Made by a program: the position numbers and the translations under genes
NCBI GenBank assembly: GCA_024408655.1
Contig: JAKSUV010000001.1
Span: forward strand, 131,544 to 195,543
Origin: Bacilli bacterium
GTDB taxonomy: Bacteria; Bacillota_I; Bacilli_A; RFN20; CAG-826
Length of the DNA stretch: 64,000 nucleotides
Reading direction: 5' to 3'
The notes under the pieces: model-generated
Seen by the model: the letters and a program-made list of their open reading frames with translations, nothing else
What the model was told of the DNA's origin: nothing
The model's database searches: none
In this document: positions 30,770-38,174 of the stretch, in pieces
How positions within the stretch are numbered: the first letter of the stretch is position 1
How the letters are laid out: every line of letters begins with the position of its first letter

Positions 30770-30832
30770 TTCGTAGTGCTAGATTTATGGTCTAGTGTAG
30801 AGACTACCCACCTGATTAGGGTTTTATACGAA
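30770..30832 (-). promoter_or_regulatory. Purine riboswitch, guanine/hypoxanthine type
   Basis: On the minus strand the three-way junction can be drawn fully: P1 TTCGTA/TACGAA, J1/2 TAAAA, P2 ACCC/GGGT with loop TAATCAGGT, J2/3 AGTCTCTAC, P3 CTAGA/TCTAG with loop CCATAAA, and J3/1 CACTAC. The specificity position in J3/1 is C, which pairs with guanine or hypoxanthine and not adenine. With the terminator downstream this is a ligand-induced OFF switch for the nucleoside transporter. Confidence 0.92.
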
Positions 30833-30979
30833 GTTGATGTTTATCGCATCAACGTATTTATTATTACATAATAAGCAAGCGTTAAACTTGTGAAAGTGCT
30901 TACATCAATTAACTTTTGTTTATGTAATTGGTAATTGGCGTAGAATCAAAACGCAATAAATGGGATAATAAATAAGGAT

Positions 30980-31594
30980 ATGAACAAGTATAAAAATCAA
31001 TATCGGTTGAACGAAAAGATTGAAAACCTTATTTCGCCCAACGAAAAAATTATTTGGCAAGGTCGGCCCAAAAAGAATGCATTTATTTTAAATCGAATTA
31101 TCACGATGATGCCGTTTGCCTTGCTTTGGCTTGCGTTTGATGGACTTTTCATTTTCGCTTTCTTTCGTTTTATCATTGATCAAATCCCACCTGTATTCAT
31201 CGCCTTTATTGTGATCTTCTTTTTATTTCATTTGGCACCGGTATGGATTTGGGTTAGTCGGATTGTGATGGCTGCTCGTGAATATAAATTCACCGAATAC
31301 GCGGTCACTGATCGCAGAATTCTTGTTAAAAGTGGTGTAATTGCAGCGGGCTATACCTCTTTCTATTATCAAGAAATTAATGCGATTACGATTCACATTG
31401 GGTTAATCGACCGTCTTACCAAGGTTGGGGATATTGTTATTTCGCGAAACGGTACCCAAACTCCAGCGGGCGGCATTATTGATATCGAAAACCCCTACGA
31501 AGTTTATAAAATAATCGAAAAGGTGACGCGTGAAGTCGCCAGCGATATCGCCTACCCTAATTCTTATCGTCCAAACGGCGATGAACCAAAGTAA
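30980..31594 (+). CDS. Bacterial PH-domain membrane protein
   Basis: A 204-residue protein with IIWQGRPKKNAF at the N-terminus, two transmembrane segments (about 39-62 and 68-92) and a C-terminal bacterial PH domain (bPH2) that starts YKFTEYAVTDRRILVKSG. This matches YdbT/YdbS-like membrane proteins whose role is not established. AAGG lies close to the ATG and GATAAT about 14 nt upstream could be the -10 box. Confidence 0.8.
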   Translation: MNKYKNQYRLNEKIENLISPNEKIIWQGRPKKNAFILNRIITMMPFALLWLAFDGLFIFAFFRFIIDQIPPVFIAFIVIFFLFHLAPVWIWVSRIVMAAREYKFTEYAVTDRRILVKSGVIAAGYTSFYYQEINAITIHIGLIDRLTKVGDIVISRNGTQTPAGGIIDIENPYEVYKIIEKVTREVASDIAYPNSYRPNGDEPK

Positions 31595-31623
31595 ATTAAA
31601 ACTAGTTTTACTTTGATAAATGC

Positions 31624-31652
31624 TTGACACCATCTTATAAACTACCTATTAT
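31624..31652 (+). promoter_or_regulatory. rplM-rpsI promoter
   Basis: Consensus -35 TTGACA at 31624-31629, 17-nt spacer, -10 TATTAT at 31647-31652. This is the best-matching housekeeping promoter I found in the window. Transcription would start near 31660, leaving a leader of about 70 nt. Confidence 0.85.
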
Positions 31653-31659
31653 ATATAGC

Positions 31660-31708
31660 ACGGCTTAAAATTACTAAACCTTAATTTAGTCCCGGTAAGA
31701 ATAAATTA
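31660..31708 (+). promoter_or_regulatory. Candidate L13 autoregulatory leader
   Basis: The leader contains the hairpin ACTAAA-CCTTAA-TTTAGT framed by CACGG and CCCGGTAAG, and is followed by the AAAGGAG site. Ribosomal protein leaders that bind L13 are known in Bacillota at this place. The match to that family is from position and shape only. Confidence 0.5.
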
Positions 31709-31731
31709 CGTTAGTAAAGGAGAGTTTATTT

Positions 31732-32184
31732 ATGCAACGTCAAACAAGTCTAGCGAAAAGCCAAGACATTAAACGCGCCTGGTATGTCGTTGACGCGAAA
31801 GATCAACCATTAGGACGCTTAGCGAGTCAAGTCGCTATTTTACTCATGGGCAAGCATAAACCAACCTATACCCCAAATACCGATTGTGGTGACAATGTGA
31901 TTGTTATCAACGCGAAGCACGTCGCTTTAAGCGGAGATAAGATTCATAATAAGAAGTACTATAACGTGTCTGGGTTTGCAGGTGGTTTAAGAACGAGAAC
32001 CGCTGGGGAGATGTTAGAACACTATCCCGAAGAAATGATGCAAAGAGCGGTTTGGGGTATGATCCCAAAAGGCCCATTAGGTCGCCAAATGATTAAGAAA
32101 TTATTTGTCTATCCTGAGGATAAGCATGATCATGAAGCGCAAAAACCAGTTAAGTATGAATTAAAATACGGAGGTAAACGATAA
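31732..32184 (+). CDS. rplM: 50S ribosomal protein L13
   Basis: A 150-residue L13 with the family signature [16 protein letters not shown] near the N-terminus and [18 protein letters not shown] near 104-121. AAAGGAG lies 8-9 nt upstream. First gene of the rplM-rpsI operon; the stop TAA overlaps the rpsI ATG. Confidence 0.97.
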   Translation: MQRQTSLAKSQDIKRAWYVVDAKDQPLGRLASQVAILLMGKHKPTYTPNTDCGDNVIVINAKHVALSGDKIHNKKYYNVSGFAGGLRTRTAGEMLEHYPEEMMQRAVWGMIPKGPLGRQMIKKLFVYPEDKHDHEAQKPVKYELKYGGKR

Positions 32185-32573
32185 TGGCGAAAGAACAATT
32201 TCGCGGTACTGGTCGACGGAAAAGTAGCGTCGCCCGGGTCGTGATTACAAAAGGTAAAGGCAAAATTACTGTCAATGGCAAAGATGTCAAAGACTATATG
32301 CCTTACGAGACTTTAGTCATCGATTTAAAACAACCGTTAACTTTAACCGGTAATACCGAAAAGTATGATGTTAATGTTAATGTCTATGGTGGTGGCTTTA
32401 CTGGCCAAGCGGGTGCAATCCGTTTAGGTATTGCCCGGGCCTTACTTGATAGTGGGGCGGACCGTGCGACTTTAAAGGATGCGGGTATGTTAACTCGTAA
32501 CGCTCGCGCTAAAGAAAGAAAGAAGTACGGCTTAAAAGGTGCTCGACGCGCGCCACAATTCAGCAAGCGTTAA
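32184..32573 (+). CDS. rpsI: 30S ribosomal protein S9
   Basis: A 129-residue S9 with [12 protein letters not shown] at 9-20, [21 protein letters not shown] in the middle and the basic C-terminal tail ending QFSKR that reaches the P site. A strong bidirectional terminator follows. Confidence 0.97.
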   Translation: MAKEQFRGTGRRKSSVARVVITKGKGKITVNGKDVKDYMPYETLVIDLKQPLTLTGNTEKYDVNVNVYGGGFTGQAGAIRLGIARALLDSGADRATLKDAGMLTRNARAKERKKYGLKGARRAPQFSKR

Positions 32574-32588
32574 CCAATCTATCAACTT

Positions 32589-32620
32589 AAAAGACCTCCC
32601 ATCAATGTTGGAGGTCTTTT
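32589..32620. terminator. Bidirectional terminator after rpsI
   Basis: An 11-bp stem AAAAGACCTCC / GGAGGTCTTTT with a 10-nt loop. It has a T-run on both strands and lies between the convergent rpsI and the coiled-coil gene, whose stop codon overlaps its edge, so it can serve both. Confidence 0.9.
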
Positions 32621-32910
32621 TATTTGTAATTGGTGGGTAACTTTTTAAGACCGTTATAGTCTAGACGCGCTTCAATACCGTCAATCCGCGTGTTAACTTG
32701 TTTAAACCCAGTGTTCATATCACTTCTTAAACCATCAATCATTTCGACTACATGGGCGAGTGTAATTTTCTTCGTTTTCTTTTTCATCACTGTCTTGCCG
32801 GGTGTTCCTTTAACTTTATAATACACCTTAAGAAATACATCTAGTGGACATTTTTTTAAAATCTCCATTACTTTTAATGCATTCATGAATTCACTTTCAT
32901 ATTTCTCCAT
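32620..32910 (-). CDS. Small coiled-coil protein, paralogue of 11074-11394
   Basis: A 96-residue protein. The N-terminal half is basic with an LKVMEILKKCPLDVFLKVYYKVKG-like helix; the C-terminal half is a heptad-type helix MIDGLRSDMNTGFKQVNTRIDG related to the end of the protein at 11074-11394. AGGAGG lies 6 nt before the ATG, and ATTCGCGTC (minus strand, 32953-32961) lies 42 nt upstream. Function unknown; oligomer formation is likely from the heptads. Confidence 0.7.
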   Translation of the reverse strand: MEKYESEFMNALKVMEILKKCPLDVFLKVYYKVKGTPGKTVMKKKTKKITLAHVVEMIDGLRSDMNTGFKQVNTRIDGIEARLDYNGLKKLPTNYK

Positions 32911-32952
32911 AAAATTCCTCCTACTTATATATACGTAGGAAGAACATCTAAA

Positions 32953-32961
32953 GACGCGAAT
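32953..32961 (-). promoter_or_regulatory. ATTCGCGTC upstream element, copy C
   Basis: Minus-strand copy of the element seen at 11022 and 11429, with a matching downstream TTCTTCC run, a TATATA region and AGGAGG at the same spacing. Confidence 0.55.
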
Positions 32962-33010
32962 TTATTAATATATTTATATAATAAATATAAAGTTTAATAC
33001 TTTAATCATT

Positions 33011-33033
33011 AAAAAAGCCGCCACACGGGCGGC
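33011..33033 (-). terminator. Terminator of the ferredoxin gene
   Basis: On the minus strand the GC-rich stem GCCGCC/GGCGGC with a 5-nt loop is followed by TTTTTT. It lies 20 nt after the ferredoxin stop codon. Confidence 0.88.
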
Positions 33034-33052
33034 CTCTTTATTGCTTTTAGTG

Positions 33053-33226
33053 TTATTCAGAAATCGCACTAACAGGGCAATTGGCTTTAACTTCGTCAGC
33101 CTTGTCGACTTCTTTAATGCATTCGGCTTTGCCATCGTTATCGAAGGTGAAAGCATCTGGGAATGCGCCGACACACGCACCACAACCGATGCATACGTCT
33201 TTATTTACTTTTAATTTTACTGCCAT
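33053..33226 (-). CDS. [4Fe-4S] ferredoxin
   Basis: A 57-residue single-cluster ferredoxin. The cluster ligands are three Cys in CIGCGAC (about residues 12-18) and the distal Cys of ANCP. The longer form that starts 15 nt upstream is rejected because GGAGG is placed 8 nt before the ATG at 33226. This type resembles the Bacillus and clostridial small electron carriers; the reductase at 2965-3858 is a candidate partner. Single-gene transcript with its own terminator. Confidence 0.92.
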   Translation of the reverse strand: MAVKLKVNKDVCIGCGACVGAFPDAFTFDNDGKAECIKEVDKADEVKANCPVSAISE

Positions 33227-33332
33227 AGTTACTACCTCCAACAGTAGTAAGATTATACCTTATTTATTATATAAATGGCAAATTGAACTTTTTGTTAAAA
33301 TAGTCCTAAAAAGGTTTTTCTTTATTACCATC

Positions 33333-33360
33333 TTGTTTTTATTAAATACTAATATATAAT
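33333..33360 (+). promoter_or_regulatory. Promoter of a candidate small RNA
   Basis: TTGTTT at 33333-33338 and TATAAT at 33355-33360, 16 nt apart, with no gene downstream on this strand. It is followed within 60 nt by a terminator-like hairpin. Confidence 0.6.
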
Positions 33361-33366
33361 GATAGT

Positions 33367-33416
33367 TGAATTGAGAGTCCATGGAATGCAATTGGAGCAC
33401 CGTTCGGCTCTCTTTT
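33367..33416 (+). ncRNA. Candidate small RNA of about 50 nt
   Basis: From the predicted start near 33367 the RNA contains GAGAG-T-CC (33373-33380) pairing with GGCTCTC (33406-33412), then TTTTT. An inner hairpin GAG-CA-CC-GTTC-GG-CTC competes with the longer stem. No convincing reading frame is present. It ends 5 nt before the end of the opposing nuclease-like gene, so it could also be just a terminator with an orphan promoter. Confidence 0.4.
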
Positions 33417-33420
33417 TATT

Positions 33421-33906
33421 TTATCTTTTGTAGAGCAATTTGTTATTTAGCAAAGATATCTTATCCTTTGGATACATAGTAATAATCTTATTAATTTTAG
33501 CGTCGATTTTGTTAATTAGGGCGACGTCTTTTTCAATGATTACAATAATGTTCACTTTGTTCCTAAATAATACATCGGTTACGATAATGTATCTTTTGCT
33601 TCTTTTTAAGGATTCATATATTTCTTTAGGATGATCTATAGCATTAAGGGTTTTAAATGCTTCTTCAATAGACAGCGCATGGAAATTATGTGAATTATTT
33701 CTTCCTCCACTTTTCATAGTTGCCCATAATGTACTCGGTCTGACATATATTGCGTTTTTAGTGAAAATGTAGTCTTTCACAAGAAGGTTTAAATGTTTGA
33801 GGTGGATGTTGTCTATTCGAATTTCACTATAGACATATTCCCTTCTTTTTAATTTTGATAATTCCTTTAAGGCATCTTTCTCTTTTTTAATGTTTATTAA
33901 TTTCAT
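33421..33906 (-). CDS. Putative BECR-fold (PBECR-like) nuclease
   Basis: A 161-residue protein. The N-terminal third is helical and basic; the rest alternates strands with short helices. The pattern HNFHALSIEEAFKTLNAIDHPKEIYES followed by KRYIIVTDVLFRNKVNIIVIIEKD and an ITMYPKDK end resembles phage-associated barnase/EndoU/RelE-like nuclease domains. That is a family-level impression without a search. A structured leader with a terminator-like end lies directly upstream. No obvious antitoxin gene is adjacent. Confidence 0.5.
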   Translation of the reverse strand: MKLINIKKEKDALKELSKLKRREYVYSEIRIDNIHLKHLNLLVKDYIFTKNAIYVRPSTLWATMKSGGRNNSHNFHALSIEEAFKTLNAIDHPKEIYESLKRSKRYIIVTDVLFRNKVNIIVIIEKDVALINKIDAKINKIITMYPKDKISLLNNKLLYKR

Positions 33907-33918
33907 AATTATGGAAAT

Positions 33919-34003
33919 AAAAAAGGGGCAAAAGTCCTCCCCTCTACACTAATGATAACACACCAATCTAGTCTTATGGGGACACTTTATCATTTTGCCC
34001 TTT
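33919..34003 (-). promoter_or_regulatory. Attenuator-like structured leader of the putative nuclease gene
   Basis: On the minus strand GGGCAAAA (34000-33993) pairs with TTTTGCCC (33933-33926), AATGATAA (33994-33987) with TTATCATT (33958-33951), and GTCCCC (33983-33978) with GGGG (33942-33939). The same GGGG can pair with CCCC (33928-33925), which is followed by six T, to form a terminator. The two states exclude each other, the normal design of a transcription attenuator. It ends 13 nt before the gene. Confidence 0.6.
33949..33993 (-). CDS. Possible 14-aa leader peptide in the attenuator
   Basis: An ATG with AAAGGG 4 nt upstream opens a 14-codon frame that ends in TAG inside the structured leader. 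It spans the arms that choose between the two stems, so ribosome position could set the choice. This is inference; the frame may be accidental. Confidence 0.3.
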   Translation of the reverse strand: MIKCPHKTRLVCYH

Positions 34004-34067
34004 ATGTATACATATATAGTGATAAATTAAACACAATGTTTAATAAATATAATAGAATATTGCTGTT

Positions 34068-34739
34068 ATGGAAAAGAAATTAGTAAGAATAGCGATTGAT
34101 GGACCAGCTGCTGCTGGTAAATCAACCATTGCGAAGATTATCGCAAAGAAACTTAATTATACCTATATGGATACCGGTGCGATGTATCGAGTTGTCACTT
34201 GGTATTGTTTAAAACACGGCATTAATTGCCAAGACGAGAAAGCGTGTGTGGCAGTAATTAATGATATTAAGATTGATTTAAGACCTGATAATACGGTTTA
34301 TTGTGGAGATATAGATGTTACTCGCGAGATTCGGACCCCGATTGTGAACGCGAATGTTTCCTATATTGCCGCGATGAAAGGTATTCGTTTAGTCTTATCC
34401 GGTATGCAAAAGGAATTTGCGAAAACCCATAACGTGGTCATGGATGGACGCGATATTGGCACCTACGTTATTCCTGACGCGGAAGTGAAGATCTTCATGA
34501 TTGCGAGTGTTGAATGTCGCGCGCAACGACGTTACAAGGAAAACATGGAAAAGAAGATTCCTTGCACCATCGAAGAAATTCGTGAAGACGTTAAGAAAAG
34601 AGACTATATCGATTCGCACCGCGACTTTGCACCTTTAAAGAAAGCCGATGATGCGATTGAACTTGATACTTCGCCTTTAACGATTCCAGAAGTCGTTGCG
34701 GCAATGATGAAGATTATTAATGATAAATTAGGAGCCTAG
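34068..34739 (+). CDS. cmk: Cytidylate kinase
   Basis: A 223-residue CMP/dCMP kinase. The P-loop GPAAAGKST is at about 11-19, YMDTGAMYR follows, and VVMDGRDIGTYVIPDAEVKIF is the family signature. It needs ATP to make CDP. A TAGAAT box ends 8 nt and a TATAAT box 14 nt before the start, without a Shine-Dalgarno sequence. It is followed by der 1 nt downstream. Confidence 0.96.
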   Translation: MEKKLVRIAIDGPAAAGKSTIAKIIAKKLNYTYMDTGAMYRVVTWYCLKHGINCQDEKACVAVINDIKIDLRPDNTVYCGDIDVTREIRTPIVNANVSYIAAMKGIRLVLSGMQKEFAKTHNVVMDGRDIGTYVIPDAEVKIFMIASVECRAQRRYKENMEKKIPCTIEEIREDVKKRDYIDSHRDFAPLKKADDAIELDTSPLTIPEVVAAMMKIINDKLGA

Positions 34740-34740
34740 T

Positions 34741-36045
34741 ATGGCTTTAGGCACGGTGGCAATTATTGGTTCACCTAACGTTGGTAAGTCCACGCTTTTT
34801 AATCGTATCGTTGGCGAGCGAAGAGCGATTGTTGATAATACGCCTGGAATTACCCGCGACCGCTTATACGCGAAGGCCACTTGGCTTACTAAAGACTTTT
34901 ATTTAATTGATACCGGTGGGATTGAACTTCATAAACGGCCCTTTCAAGAAGAGATTCGCGCCCAAGCAGAGATTGCTATTACGGAAGCAGATTTAATTGT
35001 GTTTGTCACCGACGCCAAGATTGGCCTAACCGATGATGATAAGTTAGTGGCCCGGATGCTTTATAAATGCCATAAACCAATTATCTTAGCGGTTAATAAA
35101 GTCGATAGCGTAGAAAAACTAGATGAAGCGAGTGAATTTTACGCGTTAGGACTAGGTGATCCACTACCGATTTCAAGTGAACACGGCATTGGGGTAGGCG
35201 ACTTACTTGATAAGATTGTTAAGACTTTACCAAAGAAACGTTACGTTGATTATCCAAACGCGATTAGCTTTGCCTTAATTGGTCGACCAAATGTTGGTAA
35301 ATCAACCTTATTAAATGCACTTTTAAATGAGAAACGGGCAATTGTTTCTAATATTGCGGGTACCACGCGTGACGCCACGGATACGCCTTTTACGCATGAT
35401 GGACAAAATTATGTCGCTATCGATACCGCGGGTTTAAAGAAGCGGGGTAAAATCTTTGAAAGCATTGATAAATATTCCGCTTTAAGAACCTTAAAAGCGA
35501 TTGACCGCGCTGAGATTGCGTTATTTTTAGTGGACGCTAGTGAAGGGCTTACGGAACAAGATAAACATGTAGTGGGTTATGCCCATGATGCAAATAAGGC
35601 GATTATCTTCTTAGTTAATAAATGGGATAACAAGAAAAAAGAATTTAATATCGCTTCTTTTACTAAAGACATTCGCCGCGAATTTAAATTCTTAGATTAT
35701 GTGCATATTCTTTTTATTAGTGCGCTTAAAAAACAACATCTTGATCAAGTCTATCAAGAATTATTAGCGACGCATGAAGCGTACCATCAACGGATTAAGA
35801 CCAGCACTTTAAACGATGTGGTGTTAGAAGCTATCCAAATGAACGAAGCCCCAGACTTTCACGGTGGGAGATTAAAGATTTATTACGCCGAAGAGATTAA
35901 TAGTGCGCCCCCAACTTTCGTTTTCTTTGCCAATAATCCCGAGTACGCGCATTTCTCGTACGTTCGCTATTTAGAGAACCGTTTACGGGATGCTTTTAGC
36001 TTCTATAACGTGCCGTTAAAAATTCTTTTCCGGAAGAAAAAATAG
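34741..36045 (+). CDS. der: Ribosome assembly GTPase Der (EngA)
   Basis: A 434-residue protein with two GTPase domains in tandem: P-loops GSPNVGKST at about 10-18 and GRPNVGKST at about 182-190, each with DTGG/DTAG and NKxD motifs, and a C-terminal KH-like domain. It acts in 50S assembly. cmk-der-hup is a common order in Bacillota. Confidence 0.97.
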   Translation: MALGTVAIIGSPNVGKSTLFNRIVGERRAIVDNTPGITRDRLYAKATWLTKDFYLIDTGGIELHKRPFQEEIRAQAEIAITEADLIVFVTDAKIGLTDDDKLVARMLYKCHKPIILAVNKVDSVEKLDEASEFYALGLGDPLPISSEHGIGVGDLLDKIVKTLPKKRYVDYPNAISFALIGRPNVGKSTLLNALLNEKRAIVSNIAGTTRDATDTPFTHDGQNYVAIDTAGLKKRGKIFESIDKYSALRTLKAIDRAEIALFLVDASEGLTEQDKHVVGYAHDANKAIIFLVNKWDNKKKEFNIASFTKDIRREFKFLDYVHILFISALKKQHLDQVYQELLATHEAYHQRIKTSTLNDVVLEAIQMNEAPDFHGGRLKIYYAEEINSAPPTFVFFANNPEYAHFSYVRYLENRLRDAFSFYNVPLKILFRKKK

Positions 36046-36109
36046 TATTTTCCCATCATATCTAACGATTATAGATTTTTCGCTCATTTTTCTTCTTGTA
36101 CGAAAAAAC

Positions 36110-36139
36110 TTGCAAAATGCCGATGATATGTGGTAATTT
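36110..36139 (+). promoter_or_regulatory. hup promoter
   Basis: TTGCAA at 36110-36115 and TAATTT at 36134-36139 with an 18-nt spacer. The leader is about 25 nt long with AAAGGAG near the start. Confidence 0.6.
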
Positions 36140-36170
36140 AGTAGTGCTGAATAAGCAAAGGAGAAATTTA

Positions 36171-36440
36171 ATGAACAAAGCAGAATTAGTTGAAGCTGTT
36201 GCCGCAAAAGCTAAACTTAGCAAAGCGGACGCAGAAGCTGCACTCAATGCCGTCATTTGTGCGACAGAAGGTGCTCTTAAGAAGGGCGACGAAGTCAGAT
36301 TAACTGGCTTTGGCACTTTTGCTCGTAAGAACAGAAAGGCCCGTACTGGTATCAACCCAGCTACTCGTAAGCCAATTAAGATTCCTGCCAGCAAGACTGT
36401 TGCTTTCAAAGTTTCTAAAGCTTTAAAAGCTAAACTTTAA
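36171..36440 (+). CDS. hup: HU family DNA-binding protein
   Basis: A 89-residue nucleoid protein. MNKAELVEAVA start, GFGTF at the turn, and the basic beta-arm RKNRKARTGINPATRKPIKIPAS are diagnostic. A longer frame starting at 36096 is rejected because it would pass through the promoter, and AAAGGAG lies 8 nt before 36171. Followed by a strong terminator. Confidence 0.97.
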   Translation: MNKAELVEAVAAKAKLSKADAEAALNAVICATEGALKKGDEVRLTGFGTFARKNRKARTGINPATRKPIKIPASKTVAFKVSKALKAKL

Positions 36441-36466
36441 TTCTAGGAATTAACAGTTTACTAAAA

Positions 36467-36492
36467 AGGACCGCTTCGGCGGTTCTTTTTTT
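36467..36492 (+). terminator. hup terminator
   Basis: An 8-bp stem (one G-T pair) around a TTCG tetraloop, followed by seven T. The T-run leads directly into the next promoter. Confidence 0.9.
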
Positions 36493-36508
36493 GGTATATA
36501 CTACTCTT

Positions 36509-37114
36509 ATGCTACCAAAAGAATTTATTAAACTCGCCAAACTATTTAAGCGTAATGGCTATCAATTATATTTAGTTGGTGGGAGTGCGCGTGATTATTT
36601 ACTTAAACGTCCTTTCTTTGATTTAGATTTAGCGAGTGAAGCTACGCCAAATGAGATAAAAGAATTCTTGCCCGATGCCGATTTTACCTTCGCGCGTTTT
36701 GGTAATGTTCATTTAAAACACATCGATATTACCACTTTCCGCGAAGAGGAAGATTATAGTGATTATCGTCATCCACGAAAAGTAGTGTTTACGCGTCAAA
36801 TGGAAAAAGATTATCCCCGGCGCGACTTTACCATTAACGCTTTATATATTGATGTTAATGAAAAAGTTTATGACTTTTCTCATGGGCTCGATGATTTAAA
36901 AGCGAAGATCATTCGTTTTATTGGTGATCCAACTACCCGGATTAAAGAAGATCCACTCCGAATCTTACGCGCGGAACGCTTCGCCAAAACTTTGGGCTTT
37001 CAAATTGAAGAAAACGCGTATTTAGCGATGAAAAAACTTTATAAATTAATCGATAAAATCAACACGAACAAAATTAAGCAAGAACTCGCGAAAGAGAAAA
37101 GTTCTCATATTTAA
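36509..37114 (+). CDS. cca: Short CCA-adding / poly(A) polymerase-type nucleotidyltransferase
   Basis: A 201-residue class II tRNA nucleotidyltransferase. Catalytic features are complete: LVGGSARD (22-29), the DLDLA acidic pair (38-42), YPRRDFTINAL and the nucleotide-binding EDPLRILRAERFA. It ends shortly after the neck helix, whereas family members usually have about 400 residues with body and tail domains. The stop is followed by the dnaD promoter, so no lost C-terminal part is present downstream. A TTG at 36491 is rejected because TATACT (36497-36502) ends 6 nt before the ATG, a textbook leaderless arrangement. Confidence 0.85.
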   Translation: MLPKEFIKLAKLFKRNGYQLYLVGGSARDYLLKRPFFDLDLASEATPNEIKEFLPDADFTFARFGNVHLKHIDITTFREEEDYSDYRHPRKVVFTRQMEKDYPRRDFTINALYIDVNEKVYDFSHGLDDLKAKIIRFIGDPTTRIKEDPLRILRAERFAKTLGFQIEENAYLAMKKLYKLIDKINTNKIKQELAKEKSSHI

Positions 37115-37141
37115 TAAATATGTGGTAATATATTTCTCCCT

Positions 37142-37801
37142 ATGAATAACAATACAATCTTAGCCATTAACTTCGAATACGCTTTAATGGAATTTTATAA
37201 AAAACTTTCTTTAAGCGAAAATGATGTTGCAGTGTTATTCATGATTAAGCATTTATTAGAACAAAATAATAGTTTAATTACGGCGGATTTATTAGCGATT
37301 AAAATGAACCTACCGGTGAGTGAGATTGACCAAATTTTAGTGAACTTAATGCATAAAAAGTATTTAGCCTACAATAAATCTTCTAAAGGCCTAGTCACCT
37401 CTCTTCATCCTTTAGAAGAGAAGTTAAGTGAAATGTATCAAATGGAAATCGCCAAAGACGCTAGTCAACGTTTTAACGAAGCTAATCTTAAAGCGATGAA
37501 GAATATCTACGAAGTCTTTGAACGGGAACTTGGTCGGACTTTATCACCGGTGGAATTATCCTTAATTGATGAATGGGTGATGAATGGTTATAGTGAAGAA
37601 GTGTGCGTTGAAGCTTTACACGAGGCCCTTAGTAAACGGAAGAATTCCCTAAAAGCCGTCGATAAGATTTTAATGAAATGGCAAGCGCGCGATGATATGG
37701 AAAACGTGGGACACACTGCGATTAGTGGGAACTGGAAGAAGAACATTAACCAAACTTTAGATATCGTCGAAAAAAAGTGGGGGAAGAACGATGAAAAGTA
37801 A
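37142..37801 (+). CDS. dnaD: DnaD-domain replication initiation protein
   Basis: A 219-residue protein: an N-terminal winged-helix region (about 20-95) and a C-terminal DnaD domain (about 120-195) with YEVFERELGRTLSPVELSLIDEW and the VCVEALHEAL helix. It helps load the replicative helicase. TAATAT ends 10 nt before the ATG, again without a Shine-Dalgarno sequence. It overlaps the next gene by 11 nt. Confidence 0.9.
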   Translation: MNNNTILAINFEYALMEFYKKLSLSENDVAVLFMIKHLLEQNNSLITADLLAIKMNLPVSEIDQILVNLMHKKYLAYNKSSKGLVTSLHPLEEKLSEMYQMEIAKDASQRFNEANLKAMKNIYEVFERELGRTLSPVELSLIDEWVMNGYSEEVCVEALHEALSKRKNSLKAVDKILMKWQARDDMENVGHTAISGNWKKNINQTLDIVEKKWGKNDEK

Positions 37802-38174
37802 AATTAAACACCATGGGATCTTTTGTGATATGTATTTAGTGCCCTTTTATTTTGTGGATCCAAAAAGCATTAAATTCCCAAAAGATTACCAAAAGAAATT
37901 TAAACCTTTTAAAAACGCGAGTGAAGTTTTACTCGCCTATGGCGAAACTATGATTATTATGCAACGTTGGATGAAACTTTATAAAAGTAGTAAGAAGAAA
38001 GCAAACGCTGAAATTAAACAAATCTTAAAGATTAAAGATCAATTAATTAATAAGTGCTTTACGACCCCTCACCAAAGCATTATGTTTTATTCAAGCGCGA
38101 TGAATGATCAATTTAACTATCTTTATTATTTAATTTTAAAAAGTTATAAGAGTTTATCGACAACCGCTAAATAG
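37791..38174 (+). CDS. Unknown protein, possibly YpoC-like
   Basis: A 127-residue basic protein without membrane segments. In Bacillus the order is dnaD-nth-ypoC-ponA-recU, and the VPFYF motif near the N-terminus together with the position between dnaD and recU makes a YpoC relative possible. That is inference from context; sequence evidence is weak. Its last 31 nt overlap the convergent recU end. Confidence 0.5.
   Translation: MKSKIKHHGIFCDMYLVPFYFVDPKSIKFPKDYQKKFKPFKNASEVLLAYGETMIIMQRWMKLYKSSKKKANAEIKQILKIKDQLINKCFTTPHQSIMFYSSAMNDQFNYLYYLILKSYKSLSTTAK

Noticed and set aside
30453-30871. Plus-strand reading frames opposite the nucleoside-binding lipoprotein and riboswitch
   Set aside because: They are antisense to a well-supported gene and riboswitch and have no protein features of their own.
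31600-31620. Terminator after the PH-domain gene
   Set aside because: AAAACTAGTTTT is a short AT-only inverted repeat without GC core; too weak to call.
33226-33241. Longer ferredoxin starting at 33241
   Set aside because: GGAGG is ideally placed for the internal ATG at 33226 and the family starts there.
33421-34003. Type III toxin-antitoxin (ToxIN-like) module
   Set aside because: The leader has no tandem RNA repeats, and the protein does not resemble ToxN, CptN or TenpN.
36096-36170. N-terminal extension of HU
   Set aside because: The extension would be translated across the hup promoter, and the Shine-Dalgarno sequence is placed for the start at 36171.
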